From NCBI RefSeq assembly GCF_029623955.1, contig NZ_JARSBP010000005.1, positions 372,001-436,000 on the forward strand: a stretch of 64,000 bases of DNA, written 5' to 3'. The notes beneath the pieces were generated by a model. The model did not search any database. It saw only the letters and a program-made list of their open reading frames with translations, and was not told the DNA's origin. Every line of letters starts with the position of its first letter. The stretch's first letter is position 1. Shown piece after piece: positions 7,842 through 17,485 of the stretch. Source of the stretch: Mycobacterium sp. 236(2023) (GTDB lineage: Bacteria; Actinomycetota; Actinomycetes; Mycobacteriales; Mycobacteriaceae). A program made the translations under genes and the position numbers.

Positions 7842-8711
7842 GTGTCGACCGCATCCGTTATCCGCCAGCGGTTCCCGCGCGGCGTCGCGCGGGCCGAGAA
7901 GGTCGTCGGCGCACCCGGGCGCGGCCTGGACAGCGTCGGCCACGTCGCGTGGTTCGTCGTCACCGCGGTCGGCTCCATCGGGCACGCCTTGCGGTACTAC
8001 CGCAAGGAAACGCTGCGCCTGATCGCCGAAATCGGTATGGGCACAGGTGCGATGGCGGTGATCGGCGGCACCGTCGCGATCGTCGGCTTCGTGACCCTGT
8101 CGGGGTCCTCGCTCGTCGCGATCCAGGGCTTCGCGTCACTGGGCAACATCGGTGTCGAAGCGTTCACCGGCTTCTTCGCTGCGCTCATCAACGTCCGCAT
8201 CGCCGCCCCCGTGGTCGCGGGTCAGGCGCTGGCAGCCACCGTCGGTGCCGGCGCGACCGCCGAACTCGGTGCCATGCGCATCAGCGAGGAGATCGACGCT
8301 CTGGAAGTGATGGGCATCAAGTCGATCTCGTATCTGGTGTCGACGCGCATCATGGCCGGCTTCGTCGTCATCATCCCGCTCTACGCGATGGCGATCATCA
8401 TGTCCTTCCTGTCGGCGCAGGCGACCACGACGATCTTCTACGGCCAGTCGACCGGCACCTACGAGCACTACTTCCGGACGTTCCTGCGTCCCGACGACGT
8501 GTTCTGGTCCTTCGTCCAGGCGGTGCTCATCTCGGTGATCGTCATGCTCAACCACTGCTACTACGGCTTCTACGCCAGCGGCGGCCCGGTCGGCGTCGGC
8601 GAGGCCGTCGGGCGATCGATGCGCGCCTCGCTGGTCGCGATCGTGTGTGTGGTCCTGTTCGCCTCGTTGGCGCTCTACGGCGTCGACCCGAACTTCAACC
8701 TGACGGTGTAG
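7842..8711 (+). CDS. yrbE1B: YrbE1B, Mce1 permease subunit
   Basis: 289 residues, the second MlaE-family permease of the Mce1 complex. It has a longer N-terminal arm than YrbE1A, with an amphipathic helix (RYYRKETLRLIAEIG), followed by membrane helices and the EEIDALEVMGIKSISYL coupling motif. It starts with GTG one base after the yrbE1A stop, so translation is likely coupled. In published mycobacterial Mce1 structures the YrbE pair sits beneath a hexamer of six different Mce proteins, as encoded by the next six genes. Confidence 0.95.
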   Translation: MSTASVIRQRFPRGVARAEKVVGAPGRGLDSVGHVAWFVVTAVGSIGHALRYYRKETLRLIAEIGMGTGAMAVIGGTVAIVGFVTLSGSSLVAIQGFASLGNIGVEAFTGFFAALINVRIAAPVVAGQALAATVGAGATAELGAMRISEEIDALEVMGIKSISYLVSTRIMAGFVVIIPLYAMAIIMSFLSAQATTTIFYGQSTGTYEHYFRTFLRPDDVFWSFVQAVLISVIVMLNHCYYGFYASGGPVGVGEAVGRSMRASLVAIVCVVLFASLALYGVDPNFNLTV

Positions 8712-8716
8712 CGGCG

Positions 8717-9934
8717 ATGACGGCACCCATCAACTCCAAGCGGCAGCCCCCGTACAAGATCGCGGGCCTCGTCCTGACGTTGATCACGATCGTCGTGCTG
8801 GTCCTGGTGTACCTGCAGTTCCGTGGCGACTTCCTGCCTCGTACGCAGCTGACGATGATCTCGGCGCGCTCGGGCCTGTCCATGGATCCCGGCGCCAAGG
8901 TGACCTACAACGGTGTCGAGATCGGCCGCGTCGGCAACGTGGAAGAGACGAACGTCGACGGCGAGCCGCGCGCCAAGATCGTTCTCGAGGTGAACCCGAA
9001 GTACCTCGATCTGATCCCGCAGAATGTCGACGCCGACATCAGCGCGACGACAGTTTTCGGCAACAAGTACGTGTCGTTCCGGTCTCCGACGGATCCCTCG
9101 CCGGAACGGATCACGTCGTCCGACGTCATCGACGTCACGTCGGTCACGACGGAGTTCAACACGCTGTTCGAGACGGTCGTCGACATCGCAGGCCAGGTCG
9201 ACCCGATCAAGCTGAACCAGACGCTGACCGCCACCGCGCAGGCCCTCGACGGTCTCGGCGATCGGTTCGGCGAATCGATCAGCAACGGCAATGAGATCCT
9301 CGCCGAGATCAACCCGCAGATGCCGCAGATCCGTCGTGACAACCAGTTGTTGGCCGACCTCGGCGAGGTCTACGCCGACGCCGCCCCCGACCTGTTCGAC
9401 GGCCTGCAGAACGCGGTCACGACGGCACGCACGCTCAACGAGCAGCAGGGCAACGTCGACCAGGCGTTGATGGCCGCGGTCGGCTTCGGTAACAACGGCG
9501 GCGACATCTTCGAACGGGGTGGCCCCTACCTCGTGCGCGGCGCTGAAGATCTGCTGCCCACCAGCGCACTGCTCGACGAGTACAGCCCCTCGCTGTTCTG
9601 CACGGTCCGCAACTACCACGACGTCGAACCCAAGATCGCCGACGCGTTGGGTGGCAACGGATACTCCCTGCGGACCCACTCCGAGCTACTCGGCCTCGGC
9701 GCGGGCAACGCCTACGTCTATCCGGACAACCTGCCCCGCGTGAACGCCAAGGGCGGACCGGGCGGGCGACCCGGCTGCTGGCAGCCCGTCACCCGTGACC
9801 TGTGGCCGGCGCCGTACCTCGTCATGGACACCGGTGCGTCGATCGCCCCCTACAACCACATGGAACTCGGCCAGCCGCTGTTCACCGAGTACGTCTGGGG
9901 ACGCCAAGTCGGGGAGCACACGATCAACCCATGA
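8717..9934 (+). CDS. mce1A: Mce1A, MCE-domain subunit of the Mce1 lipid importer
   Basis: 405 residues: one N-terminal membrane helix (about 14-33), an MCE (MlaD-like) domain from SARSGLSMDPGAKVTYNGVEIGRV to about residue 125, a long helical region forming part of the periplasmic tunnel, and a Cys-containing C-terminal cap. ATG 8717 lies six bases after the yrbE1B stop; the frame is open far upstream but that stretch is the shadow of yrbE1B. The stop overlaps mce1B by four bases (ATGA). Confidence 0.95.
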   Translation: MTAPINSKRQPPYKIAGLVLTLITIVVLVLVYLQFRGDFLPRTQLTMISARSGLSMDPGAKVTYNGVEIGRVGNVEETNVDGEPRAKIVLEVNPKYLDLIPQNVDADISATTVFGNKYVSFRSPTDPSPERITSSDVIDVTSVTTEFNTLFETVVDIAGQVDPIKLNQTLTATAQALDGLGDRFGESISNGNEILAEINPQMPQIRRDNQLLADLGEVYADAAPDLFDGLQNAVTTARTLNEQQGNVDQALMAAVGFGNNGGDIFERGGPYLVRGAEDLLPTSALLDEYSPSLFCTVRNYHDVEPKIADALGGNGYSLRTHSELLGLGAGNAYVYPDNLPRVNAKGGPGGRPGCWQPVTRDLWPAPYLVMDTGASIAPYNHMELGQPLFTEYVWGRQVGEHTINP

Positions 9935-10962
9935 AAATCACCGGTACCGCCATCAAGCTCGGCGCCTTCTCCCTGGTGCTGCTGCTGTTCACGGGCATCA
10001 TCATCGTGGTGTTCGGCCAGATGCGATTCGATCGCACGAACGGTTTCTCGGCGATCTTCAGCAATGCCAGTGGTCTGCGCTCCGGCCAGTTCGTCCGCGC
10101 GTCCGGCGTGGAAGTCGGCAAGGTCCAAAAGGTCACCTTGATCGAGGGCGGTTCGAAGGCACGGGTCGACTTCGACGTCGACCGGTCGCTGGAACTTTTC
10201 GACGAGACCACCGCATCGATCCGCTACCTGAACCTCATCGGTGACCGATACCTGGAACTCAAGCGCGGTGAGAGCAACACCCGAATCGCCGCGGGAGCGA
10301 CGATTCCGCTGGAGCGGACCGAACCGGCGCTCGACCTCGACGCACTCATCGGCGGCTTCCGACCGGTCTTCCAGTCGCTGGAGCCCGAGAAGGTCAACAC
10401 GATCGCGCAGACGATCATCACGGTCTTCCAGGGACAGGGCGGCACGATCAACGACATCCTGGACCAGACCGCTTCCCTCACATCGGCTCTCGCGGACCGC
10501 GACCAGGCGATCGGCGAGGTGGTCAACAACCTGAACACGGTGCTGGACACCACGGTCAAGCACCAGCAGCAGTTCGATGACACCGTCAAGAACTTCGAGG
10601 TGCTGATCACCGGGCTCAAGAACCGCGCCGATCCGCTCGCCGATTCGGTGGGCGACATCAGCGATGCCGCGGGCACTGTCGCAGACCTGCTGGCCGACAA
10701 CCGCCCGCTGCTGCAGAGCACCGTGGGCCGGCTCGAGGCCATCCAGCAGCCGTTGGTCGATCAGAAGGACCAGCTCAACGACCTTCTCATCCGCTTCCCG
10801 GAGGCACTCAACATCATCGGACGCGCGGGCGGCATCTACGGTGACTTCTTCAACTTCTACGCGTGCGATGTGTCGTTGATGCTCAACGGTTTACAGCCGG
10901 GTGGACCCGTCCGGACCGTCAAGGTCTGGAGCCAGCCCTCGGGTAGGTGCGCGCCGAAATGA
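9931..10962 (+). CDS. mce1B: Mce1B, MCE-domain subunit
   Basis: 343 residues: N-terminal membrane helix (about 9-30), MCE domain containing NASGLRSGQFVRASGVEVGKV, then tunnel-forming helices with heptad-like repeats (LADRDQAIGEVVNNLNTVLD, LLIRFPEALNIIGR). It starts at ATG 9931, overlapping the mce1A stop, and ends in an ATGA overlap with mce1C. It lacks the Pro-rich tail of Mce1C and Mce1D. One of six non-identical subunits of the periplasmic conduit. Confidence 0.94.
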   Translation: MKITGTAIKLGAFSLVLLLFTGIIIVVFGQMRFDRTNGFSAIFSNASGLRSGQFVRASGVEVGKVQKVTLIEGGSKARVDFDVDRSLELFDETTASIRYLNLIGDRYLELKRGESNTRIAAGATIPLERTEPALDLDALIGGFRPVFQSLEPEKVNTIAQTIITVFQGQGGTINDILDQTASLTSALADRDQAIGEVVNNLNTVLDTTVKHQQQFDDTVKNFEVLITGLKNRADPLADSVGDISDAAGTVADLLADNRPLLQSTVGRLEAIQQPLVDQKDQLNDLLIRFPEALNIIGRAGGIYGDFFNFYACDVSLMLNGLQPGGPVRTVKVWSQPSGRCAPK

Positions 10963-12527
10963 GAGTTCTCGAAGGGTCCAACCGCGTCCGCAGCGGGCTG
11001 ATGGGCATCATCATCCTGGTCGTCGTCATCGGCGTCGGGCAGAGCTTCGCCAGCGTGCCCATGCTGTTCGCGAAGCCGACGTACTACGCGCAGTTCTCCG
11101 ACACCGGCGGCATCAACGTAGGCGACAAGGTGCGTATCGCCGGCGTCGACGTGGGCGTCGTGAAGTCGACGGACATCGACGGCGACCGGGTGGTCATCGG
11201 ATACTCCCTCGACGGCACCGAGATCGGCACCGACAGCCGCGCCGCGATCCGGACCGACACGATCCTGGGCCGGCGCAACATCGAGATCGAACCCCGCGGC
11301 GACGATCCGTTGCGCGCCAACGGGGTTCTGCCGCTCGGCCAGACGACCACGCCCTACCAGATCTACGACGCCTTCTTCGACGTCAGCAACTCCGCGGCCG
11401 GCTGGGACACCCAGACCGTCAAGGAATCGCTGAATGTGTTGTCCGAGACCATTGATCAGACCTACCCGCATCTCAGCGCCGCCCTCGACGGTGTCGCTCG
11501 GTTCTCCGACACGATCGGCAAGCGCGACGACCAGATCAAGCAACTGCTGGCCAACGCGAACAAGGTCGCAGGCGTGCTCGGTAACCGCAGCGAGCAGATC
11601 AATGACCTGTTCGTCAACGCGCAGACCCTGCTCGCGGCGGTCAACGAGCGCAACTACGCGGTAAGCCAGCTGCTCGAGCGCGTCGACAAGTTCTCCACCC
11701 AGGTCCGCGGCGTCATCGACGACAACCCGAACCTGAACAGAGTTCTCGAACAGCTCAGGACCATCAGTGACGTGTTGCGCGAGCGCAAGTTCGACCTCGT
11801 CGACGCCTTGTCTGCGCTCTCGAAGTTCACCGCGTCGCTGGGCGAGGCGGTGGCGTCGGGACCGTTCTTCAAGGTGATGCTCGTCAACCTCGCTCCGTAC
11901 TGGATCCTGCAGCCGTTCGTCGACGCCGCATTCAAGAAGCGCGGCATCGATCCCGAGGAGTTCTGGCGCAACGCGGGCCTGCCTGCGTTCCGCTTCCCCG
12001 ACCCGAACGGTGTCGGCTTCGAGAATGGGGCGCCGCCGCCGGCGCCGACGCCGATCGAGGGCACCCCGACCAACCCGGGGCCGGCCGTCGGACCCGGCTC
12101 GCCGTGTTCGTACACGCCGCCGGCAGACGGGATCCCGAGCCCGGGCAACCCGCTTCCCTGCGCCGCGCTTTCGCAAGGGCCGTACGGTCCGGTGCCCGGT
12201 GGTTTCCCGCCGCCGAACGTCGTCACCTCGGCGCCGAATGTCCATGGGCCGCAACCAGCTCCCGGTGTGCCTGCCGCGGCCATCCCCGGTCAGCTCTCGC
12301 CGACCGTGCCGGGTGCCAACCCGCCGCTTCCGCCTGCGCCGCCCGGTGCCCGCACCATTCCGTTGGCGCCGCAGCCGCAGCCTGCCGATTTCACCCCGGG
12401 TATCGCACCGTTGCCGCCCGCGCTTCCCGCGCCGGCAGTGCCGGGTCCGGGCCAGCAACTGGCGCCTGCCGGTCAGCCGCCCCTGCCGGGCAATCCACCG
12501 TTTCTTCCGCCGGGATCACAGGGTTAG
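10959..12527 (+). CDS. mce1C: Mce1C, MCE-domain subunit with Pro-rich tail
   Basis: 522 residues. Membrane helix about 15-35, MCE domain with DTGGINVGDKVRIAGVDVGVV, helical tunnel segment, then from about residue 350 a long Pro/Ala/Gly-rich, Cys-containing tail of some 170 residues that is probably extended and outside the membrane. A similar tail exists in M. tuberculosis Mce1C, so the length is normal. ATG 10959 overlaps the mce1B stop; a slightly earlier in-frame start at 10947 is possible but less likely. Confidence 0.94.
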   Translation: MRVLEGSNRVRSGLMGIIILVVVIGVGQSFASVPMLFAKPTYYAQFSDTGGINVGDKVRIAGVDVGVVKSTDIDGDRVVIGYSLDGTEIGTDSRAAIRTDTILGRRNIEIEPRGDDPLRANGVLPLGQTTTPYQIYDAFFDVSNSAAGWDTQTVKESLNVLSETIDQTYPHLSAALDGVARFSDTIGKRDDQIKQLLANANKVAGVLGNRSEQINDLFVNAQTLLAAVNERNYAVSQLLERVDKFSTQVRGVIDDNPNLNRVLEQLRTISDVLRERKFDLVDALSALSKFTASLGEAVASGPFFKVMLVNLAPYWILQPFVDAAFKKRGIDPEEFWRNAGLPAFRFPDPNGVGFENGAPPPAPTPIEGTPTNPGPAVGPGSPCSYTPPADGIPSPGNPLPCAALSQGPYGPVPGGFPPPNVVTSAPNVHGPQPAPGVPAAAIPGQLSPTVPGANPPLPPAPPGARTIPLAPQPQPADFTPGIAPLPPALPAPAVPGPGQQLAPAGQPPLPGNPPFLPPGSQG

Positions 12528-12540
12528 GGGGTAGGAGACC

Positions 12541-14187
12541 ATGTCGACCATCTTCGATGTGCGCAACATGAAGCGCCCCGGTCTGTCGAAGACCACGCTG
12601 ATCCTGGGCGCTGTCATCGTGATCGTGGCGGTCGCCGCTGCCTTCCTGGGCTGGAACCTCTACAAGAAGGCGACCACCAACACCGTCGTTGCGTACTTCA
12701 CCCAGACGCTGGCGCTCTATCCCGGCGACAAGGTGCAGATCATGGGTGTGCGCGTCGGCTCGATCGATTCGATCGAACCCGCCGGTGACAAGATGAAGGT
12801 GACCTTCCACTACGAGAGCAAGTACAAGGTCCCGGAGAACGCCAGCGCCTCGATCCTCAACCCGAGCCTCGTCGCGTCGCGCACCATCCAGCTGTCGCCT
12901 CCGTACACCGGCGGCAACACGCTTCCCGACGGCGCGGTGCTCGACACCGACCGGACGCAGGTTCCCGTCGAGTACGACGATCTGCGTGACTCGCTGAGCC
13001 GTCTGCTGCGCGATCTGGGCCCGACGCCCGAACAGCCGAAGGGTCCCTTCGGTGACATCATCGAGTCCGCTGCCGATGGTTTTGCCGGCAAGGGTGAGCA
13101 GCTGAACAAGTCACTCAACGCGCTGTCGGAAGCGTTGTTCTCGCTCAACCAGGGGCGCGGTGACCTGTTCAGTGTCATCAAGAGCCTCGCCCTGTTCGTC
13201 AACGCACTCCACGAGAGCGACCAGCAGTTCGTGTCGCTGAACAACAACCTCGCGCAGTTCACCAATGCGTTCACCAACACGGATCGTGAAGTTGCGGACG
13301 CGGTTCAGGACCTCAACGACCTGCTCTCGACCACAAGGGGTTTCATCGAGGAGAACGGCGAGGTGCTGTCCCACGACATCAACAACCTCGCCGACACCAC
13401 GAATGCGATCCTGCAGCCCGAACCGCTCGACGGTCTGGAAACGGGTCTGCACGTCTACCCGAACCTCGCGGCGAACATCCTGAACATCGCTTCGGCGAAC
13501 GCGGGTGGCATCGTCGGCATGCCGGTGATCTCGAACTTCGCGAACCCGATGGAGTTCATCTGCAGCTCGATTCAGGCGGGTAGCCGCCTGGGTTACCAGG
13601 AGTCCGCGGAGTTGTGCGCCCAGTACCTGGGCCCGATCCTCGACGCGATCAAGTTCAACTACCTGCCGTTCGGTGCGAACCAGCTGCAGACGGCGATGAC
13701 GCTGCCGAAGCAGATCGCGTACTCCGAGCCGCGCCTGCAGCCGCCGCCGGGATACAAGGACACGACCGTGCCAGGCATCTGGTCGCGCGACACGCTGTTC
13801 TCGCACGGTAACCACGAGCCGGGCTGGATCGTGGCGCCAGGCATGCAGGGCGTCGAGGTGCAGCCGTTCACCGCGAACATGTTGACACCGGAATCGCTGG
13901 CCGAACTGATGGGCGGCCCCGACATCGTTCCGCCGGCGGCGCCGCCCGCGTTCGGGACGACGCGCAACGGCAATCTGCCCGGACCCCCGAACGCGTTCGA
14001 CCAAAACAACCCGTTGCCCCCGCCGTGGTACCCGCAGCCCGGACCCCCACCGGCGCCTGCCCCCGGTGTGATCCCGGGTGGAGGTAGCCCGCTCGGCGCA
14101 CCGGCACCGGCACCGGCACCGGCACCCGCGGCCCCCGCGGCGCCGTCGGGTCCGTTGCTGCCCGCCGAGGCTGGAGGAACGCGATGA
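12541..14187 (+). CDS. mce1D: Mce1D, MCE-domain subunit with Pro-rich tail
   Basis: 548 residues: membrane helix about 20-42, MCE domain (TLALYPGDKVQIMGVRVGSIDSIEP), helical region, then a Pro/Ala-rich C-terminus that includes a PAPAPAPAP tract encoded by the hexamer repeat at 14101-14124. A strong GGAG ribosome-binding site precedes ATG 12541, the only mce1 gene here with a clear gap (13 bases) from its upstream neighbour. The stop overlaps mce1E as ATGA. Confidence 0.94.
   Translation: MSTIFDVRNMKRPGLSKTTLILGAVIVIVAVAAAFLGWNLYKKATTNTVVAYFTQTLALYPGDKVQIMGVRVGSIDSIEPAGDKMKVTFHYESKYKVPENASASILNPSLVASRTIQLSPPYTGGNTLPDGAVLDTDRTQVPVEYDDLRDSLSRLLRDLGPTPEQPKGPFGDIIESAADGFAGKGEQLNKSLNALSEALFSLNQGRGDLFSVIKSLALFVNALHESDQQFVSLNNNLAQFTNAFTNTDREVADAVQDLNDLLSTTRGFIEENGEVLSHDINNLADTTNAILQPEPLDGLETGLHVYPNLAANILNIASANAGGIVGMPVISNFANPMEFICSSIQAGSRLGYQESAELCAQYLGPILDAIKFNYLPFGANQLQTAMTLPKQIAYSEPRLQPPPGYKDTTVPGIWSRDTLFSHGNHEPGWIVAPGMQGVEVQPFTANMLTPESLAELMGGPDIVPPAAPPAFGTTRNGNLPGPPNAFDQNNPLPPPWYPQPGPPPAPAPGVIPGGGSPLGAPAPAPAPAPAAPAAPSGPLLPAEAGGTR
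14101..14124 (+). repeat. (CCGGCA)4 hexanucleotide repeat inside mce1D
   Basis: Four perfect tandem copies of CCGGCA encode the alternating Pro-Ala run in the Mce1D tail. Because the unit is six bases long, slippage would add or remove Pro-Ala pairs without a frameshift, so the tail length could vary between strains. Confidence 0.85.
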
Positions 14188-15329
14188 TCAGGCTGCGTAC
14201 CTTGGCCCAGCGCACCGTCGCCCTCGGTGCGGCGGCACTGGTGCTGACGTCGTGCGGGTCCTGGAAGGGAATCGCCAACGTCCCACTGCCCGGCGGGCCC
14301 GGAACGGGATCGGATGCCACGACCATCCTCGTCCAGATGCCGGACACGTTGGCGCTCAACGTGAACAGCCGGGTGCGGGTCGCCGACGTCTACGTCGGCC
14401 GCGTCCGCGCGATCGAACTGAGGAACTGGGTGGCAACCCTGACCCTCGACCTCGACCCCACGGTGCAGTTGCCGGTGAACACGCTCGCCAAGATCGGCCA
14501 GACGAGCCTTCTCGGTTCTCAGCATGTCCAGCTGGACCTTCCGCCGGACCCATCGCCGGAGAAGCTGAAGTCCGGCGACATGATCCCGCTGAAGAACGCG
14601 TCGGCGTTCCCGACGACCGAGCGCGTGCTGGCGAGTATCGCGTCGATCCTGACTGGCGGCGGGGTGTCGAATCTGGAGACGATCCAGACCGAGATCTACA
14701 ACGTCCTCAACGGGCGCGGTGACGAGATCAGGAACTTCCTCGGTCAGCTCGACACGTTCACCGACGAACTGAACCAGCAGCGCGAGGACATCACCCGCGC
14801 CATCGATTCGACGAACCGGCTGCAGTCGATCGTCGCCGAGCGGAACAACACACTCGATGCCGTCCTCACCGAATTCCCGCCGCTGATCCAGCATTTCGCG
14901 GATACCAGGGATCTGTTCGCCGACGCCGTCGAAGCGCTGGGCCGCATCAGCGGCGCCGCCGAGGACGCACTGGCCCCGGCGAGTGCGAACCTCAACCAGA
15001 ACCTGGACAGCCTGCAGCGCCCGCTGCGCGAGTTGGTGAAGAGCGCGCCCTACCTCATCGGTGCGCTGAAGATGCTGCCAACGGCGCCCTTCAGCATCGA
15101 GAACGTGCCGAAGGCCGTGCGCGGTGACTACATCAACGTCTCGCTGATGGTGGATCTGACATTGTCCGCCGTCGACAACGGATTCCTGTCCGGCACAGGC
15201 GTTTCCGGAATGCTGCGAGCTCTGGAGCAGGCATGGGGTCGCGATCCGAACACGATGATCCCGGATGTGCGCTTCACGCCCAACCCGAACTCGGCGCCCA
15301 ACGGTCCGCTCATCGAGAGGAGTGAGTAA
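14184..15329 (+). CDS. mce1E: Mce1E (LprK), lipoprotein MCE subunit
   Basis: 381 residues. Instead of a plain membrane anchor it has a lipoprotein signal: basic start MIRLRTLAQR, hydrophobic stretch and lipobox LTSC with the modified Cys at 24. The MCE domain follows (MPDTLALNVNSRVRVADVYVGRVRAIEL), then a helical tunnel region. This lipoprotein at the fifth position is diagnostic of mce operons (LprK in M. tuberculosis). It starts in an ATGA overlap with mce1D and ends three bases before mce1F. Confidence 0.95.
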   Translation: MIRLRTLAQRTVALGAAALVLTSCGSWKGIANVPLPGGPGTGSDATTILVQMPDTLALNVNSRVRVADVYVGRVRAIELRNWVATLTLDLDPTVQLPVNTLAKIGQTSLLGSQHVQLDLPPDPSPEKLKSGDMIPLKNASAFPTTERVLASIASILTGGGVSNLETIQTEIYNVLNGRGDEIRNFLGQLDTFTDELNQQREDITRAIDSTNRLQSIVAERNNTLDAVLTEFPPLIQHFADTRDLFADAVEALGRISGAAEDALAPASANLNQNLDSLQRPLRELVKSAPYLIGALKMLPTAPFSIENVPKAVRGDYINVSLMVDLTLSAVDNGFLSGTGVSGMLRALEQAWGRDPNTMIPDVRFTPNPNSAPNGPLIERSE

Positions 15330-15332
15330 GCG

Positions 15333-16895
15333 ATGCTGACGCGGTTCGTCAAGATTCAGCTGATCATCTTCTCGATCCTGACCATCCTCGCGGTCGGGGT
15401 GCTCGGGCTGTACTACCTGCGGTTGCCGAGCCTGGCCGGCGTCGGGCAGTACACCCTCTACGCCAACCTCGAGCGCTCCGGAGGCCTGTACGCCACCGGC
15501 AACGTCACCTACCGGGGCACGCAGATCGGCAAGGTGACCGAGGTCGAGCCCACCGAGACCGGTGCGCGCGCGACGATGAGCATCGAGGACAAGTACAAGA
15601 TCCCGGTGGACGCCATCGCGAATGTCCACTCGGTGTCGGCGATCGGTGAGCAGTACCTCGACCTCGTGTCGCCCACGGGAACTGATCAGTACTTCAGCCC
15701 AGGTTCGACGATCACCGAGAGCACGGTGCCCGAAGAAGTCGGCCCGGCAATCGACGCCGCCAACGAAGGTCTGGCGGTGCTGCCCAAAGAGAAGATCGAC
15801 GGGCTGCTCACCGAAACCTCGGCTGCTGTCGGCGGTTTGGGCCCGACGCTGCAACGTCTCGTCGACTCGACGACCAACCTCGCCGAAGGTTTCCGCGACA
15901 ACCTGCCTCAGGTCAACGACATCATCACCAACGCGGCCCCGATCCTGGACAGCCAGGTTCAGTCGGGGGATGCGATCGAACAGTGGTCACGAAATCTCAA
16001 CGTGATCGCAGGGCAGACGGCCGAGCAGGATCCCGCGCTGCGCAGCGGGCTGCAGCAGGCAGCACCCACGCTCGATCAGGTCAACGAGGTGTTCACGGAT
16101 GTGCGCGACTCGCTGCCGCAGACGCTGGCCAACCTGTCCGTCGTCATCGACATGCTGAAGCGCTACAACAAGGGCCTGGAGCAGGCGCTGGTGATCTTCC
16201 CGCAGGGCGGCGCCGCCCTGCAGATGGGTTCGATCTTCGAAGACGGCGGGCTCCTGCATTTCGGTCTGTCGATCAACCAGCCGCCGCCGTGTCTGACGGG
16301 CTTCCTGCCTGCCTCGGAGTGGCGATCGCCGGCTGACGTCAGCAATGCGCCGCTGCCGTCGGGGCTGTACTGCAAGATCCCGAAGGACTACCAGGCCAAC
16401 GCCGTTCGCGGTGCCCGTAACTACCCGTGCGCCGACGTGCCGGGCAAGCGGGCGGCAAACCCGAAGGATTGTCGCAGCGACGAACCGTATGTCCCGCTGG
16501 GCACCAATCCCTGGTACGGCGACCCGAACCAGATCGTCGCCTGCCCCGCCCCCGGGGCACGCTGTGACCAGCGCGTCGCACCAGGTCAGGTGATACCCGC
16601 GCCGTCGGTCAACAACGGGCGCAATCCCTTGCCCGCCGACGAATTGCCGCCGCCGCAGTCACTCGCGCCGGTCAGCGATCCTCTGAGCCCACCCGGCTCG
16701 GGTACCGTCAGCTGCAGCGGTCAACAGCCCAACCCGTGCATCTACACCCCGATGCAGGGACCCGCCGGCAGCGCCGCGGCCTACAGCCCCAGTAGCGGCG
16801 AGGTGGTAGGGCCTGACGGCGTCCGATACAACGTTGGTAGTTCGAGCAACCCAGGAGACGACGGATGGAAGGAGATGCTGGCACCAGCCGGCTGA
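15333..16895 (+). CDS. mce1F: Mce1F, MCE-domain subunit
   Basis: 520 residues: membrane helix about 10-29, MCE domain (ERSGGLYATGNVTYRGTQIGKVTEVEP), helical tunnel segment, then a Cys-rich, Pro-rich C-terminal region of about 170 residues with several likely disulphide cysteines (PPPCLTGF, LYCKIP, YPCADV, DCRSDEP). It is the sixth and last Mce subunit. Its 3' end overlaps the start of the first Mce-associated gene by 31 bases in another frame. Confidence 0.94.
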   Translation: MLTRFVKIQLIIFSILTILAVGVLGLYYLRLPSLAGVGQYTLYANLERSGGLYATGNVTYRGTQIGKVTEVEPTETGARATMSIEDKYKIPVDAIANVHSVSAIGEQYLDLVSPTGTDQYFSPGSTITESTVPEEVGPAIDAANEGLAVLPKEKIDGLLTETSAAVGGLGPTLQRLVDSTTNLAEGFRDNLPQVNDIITNAAPILDSQVQSGDAIEQWSRNLNVIAGQTAEQDPALRSGLQQAAPTLDQVNEVFTDVRDSLPQTLANLSVVIDMLKRYNKGLEQALVIFPQGGAALQMGSIFEDGGLLHFGLSINQPPPCLTGFLPASEWRSPADVSNAPLPSGLYCKIPKDYQANAVRGARNYPCADVPGKRAANPKDCRSDEPYVPLGTNPWYGDPNQIVACPAPGARCDQRVAPGQVIPAPSVNNGRNPLPADELPPPQSLAPVSDPLSPPGSGTVSCSGQQPNPCIYTPMQGPAGSAAAYSPSSGEVVGPDGVRYNVGSSSNPGDDGWKEMLAPAG

Positions 16896-17485
16896 CCCCC
16901 GAAACCGACGCCGAGGCCGACGCGGCTCCCATGAACGAAGTCGCAGAAGAACCCATAGAAGACCCATCGACTGACGACCGCAGGCCGTCGCGGCTGGGTC
17001 GCGGCTGGGCGGTCGGCATTTGCGCTGCGTTGATCCTGCTTGCCGGCGGTGCGACCGCGGGTGGGTACTTCGCGTTGAAGGCCAACGAGCGCAATGCCGA
17101 CGTGGCCCGGTCCGACGCGGCCGCGCTCCAGGCCGCCAAGGACTGTGTGGCCGCCACGCAGGCACCCGACACGGCGGCGATGACTGCCGCGCAGTCGAAG
17201 ATCCTCGAATGCTCCACGGGTGACTTCGGCGTGCAGGCGGGGCTGTTCGGCAGTGTGATCGCCGAGGCGTACTCCGCGGCGAACGCGACGGTTGCTGTCG
17301 ACGACCTGCGGGCGGCGGTCGAGCGGCACAACGAGGACGGTTCGATCAACGTCCTAGTCGCGGTCCGCGTGCGGATCTCCAACGCTGAGGCCGCCGATCA
17401 GCAGGTCGGCTACCGACTGCGGGCGACAATGGCCTACGACGAGGGGCAGTACCGGATCGCCAGGCTGGACCAGGTCAACTCGTGA
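16865..17485 (+). CDS. mam1A: Mce-associated membrane protein Mam1A (Rv0175-like)
   Basis: 206 residues. An acidic cytoplasmic N-terminus of about 45 residues is followed by one membrane helix (about 48-70) and a small periplasmic alpha/beta domain of the Mce-associated type (NTF2-like), ending RLRATMAYDEGQYRIARLDQV. These proteins are known to accompany and stabilise Mce complexes. ATG 16865 follows GGAG; the gene overlaps mce1F by 31 bases and the next gene by GTGA. Confidence 0.88.
   Translation: MEGDAGTSRLTPETDAEADAAPMNEVAEEPIEDPSTDDRRPSRLGRGWAVGICAALILLAGGATAGGYFALKANERNADVARSDAAALQAAKDCVAATQAPDTAAMTAAQSKILECSTGDFGVQAGLFGSVIAEAYSAANATVAVDDLRAAVERHNEDGSINVLVAVRVRISNAEAADQQVGYRLRATMAYDEGQYRIARLDQVNS

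Noticed and set aside
12010..12527. PPE/PE-like protein suggested by the Pro-rich Mce1C tail
   Set aside because: The Pro-rich stretch is a normal C-terminal tail of Mce1C in frame with its MCE domain; no PE or PPE N-terminal motif occurs.
13659..15854. 731-codon minus-strand open frame opposite mce1D, mce1E and mce1F
   Set aside because: It spans three clear mce genes in antisense, has no recognisable domain, and its composition is what antisense of GC-rich codons gives.
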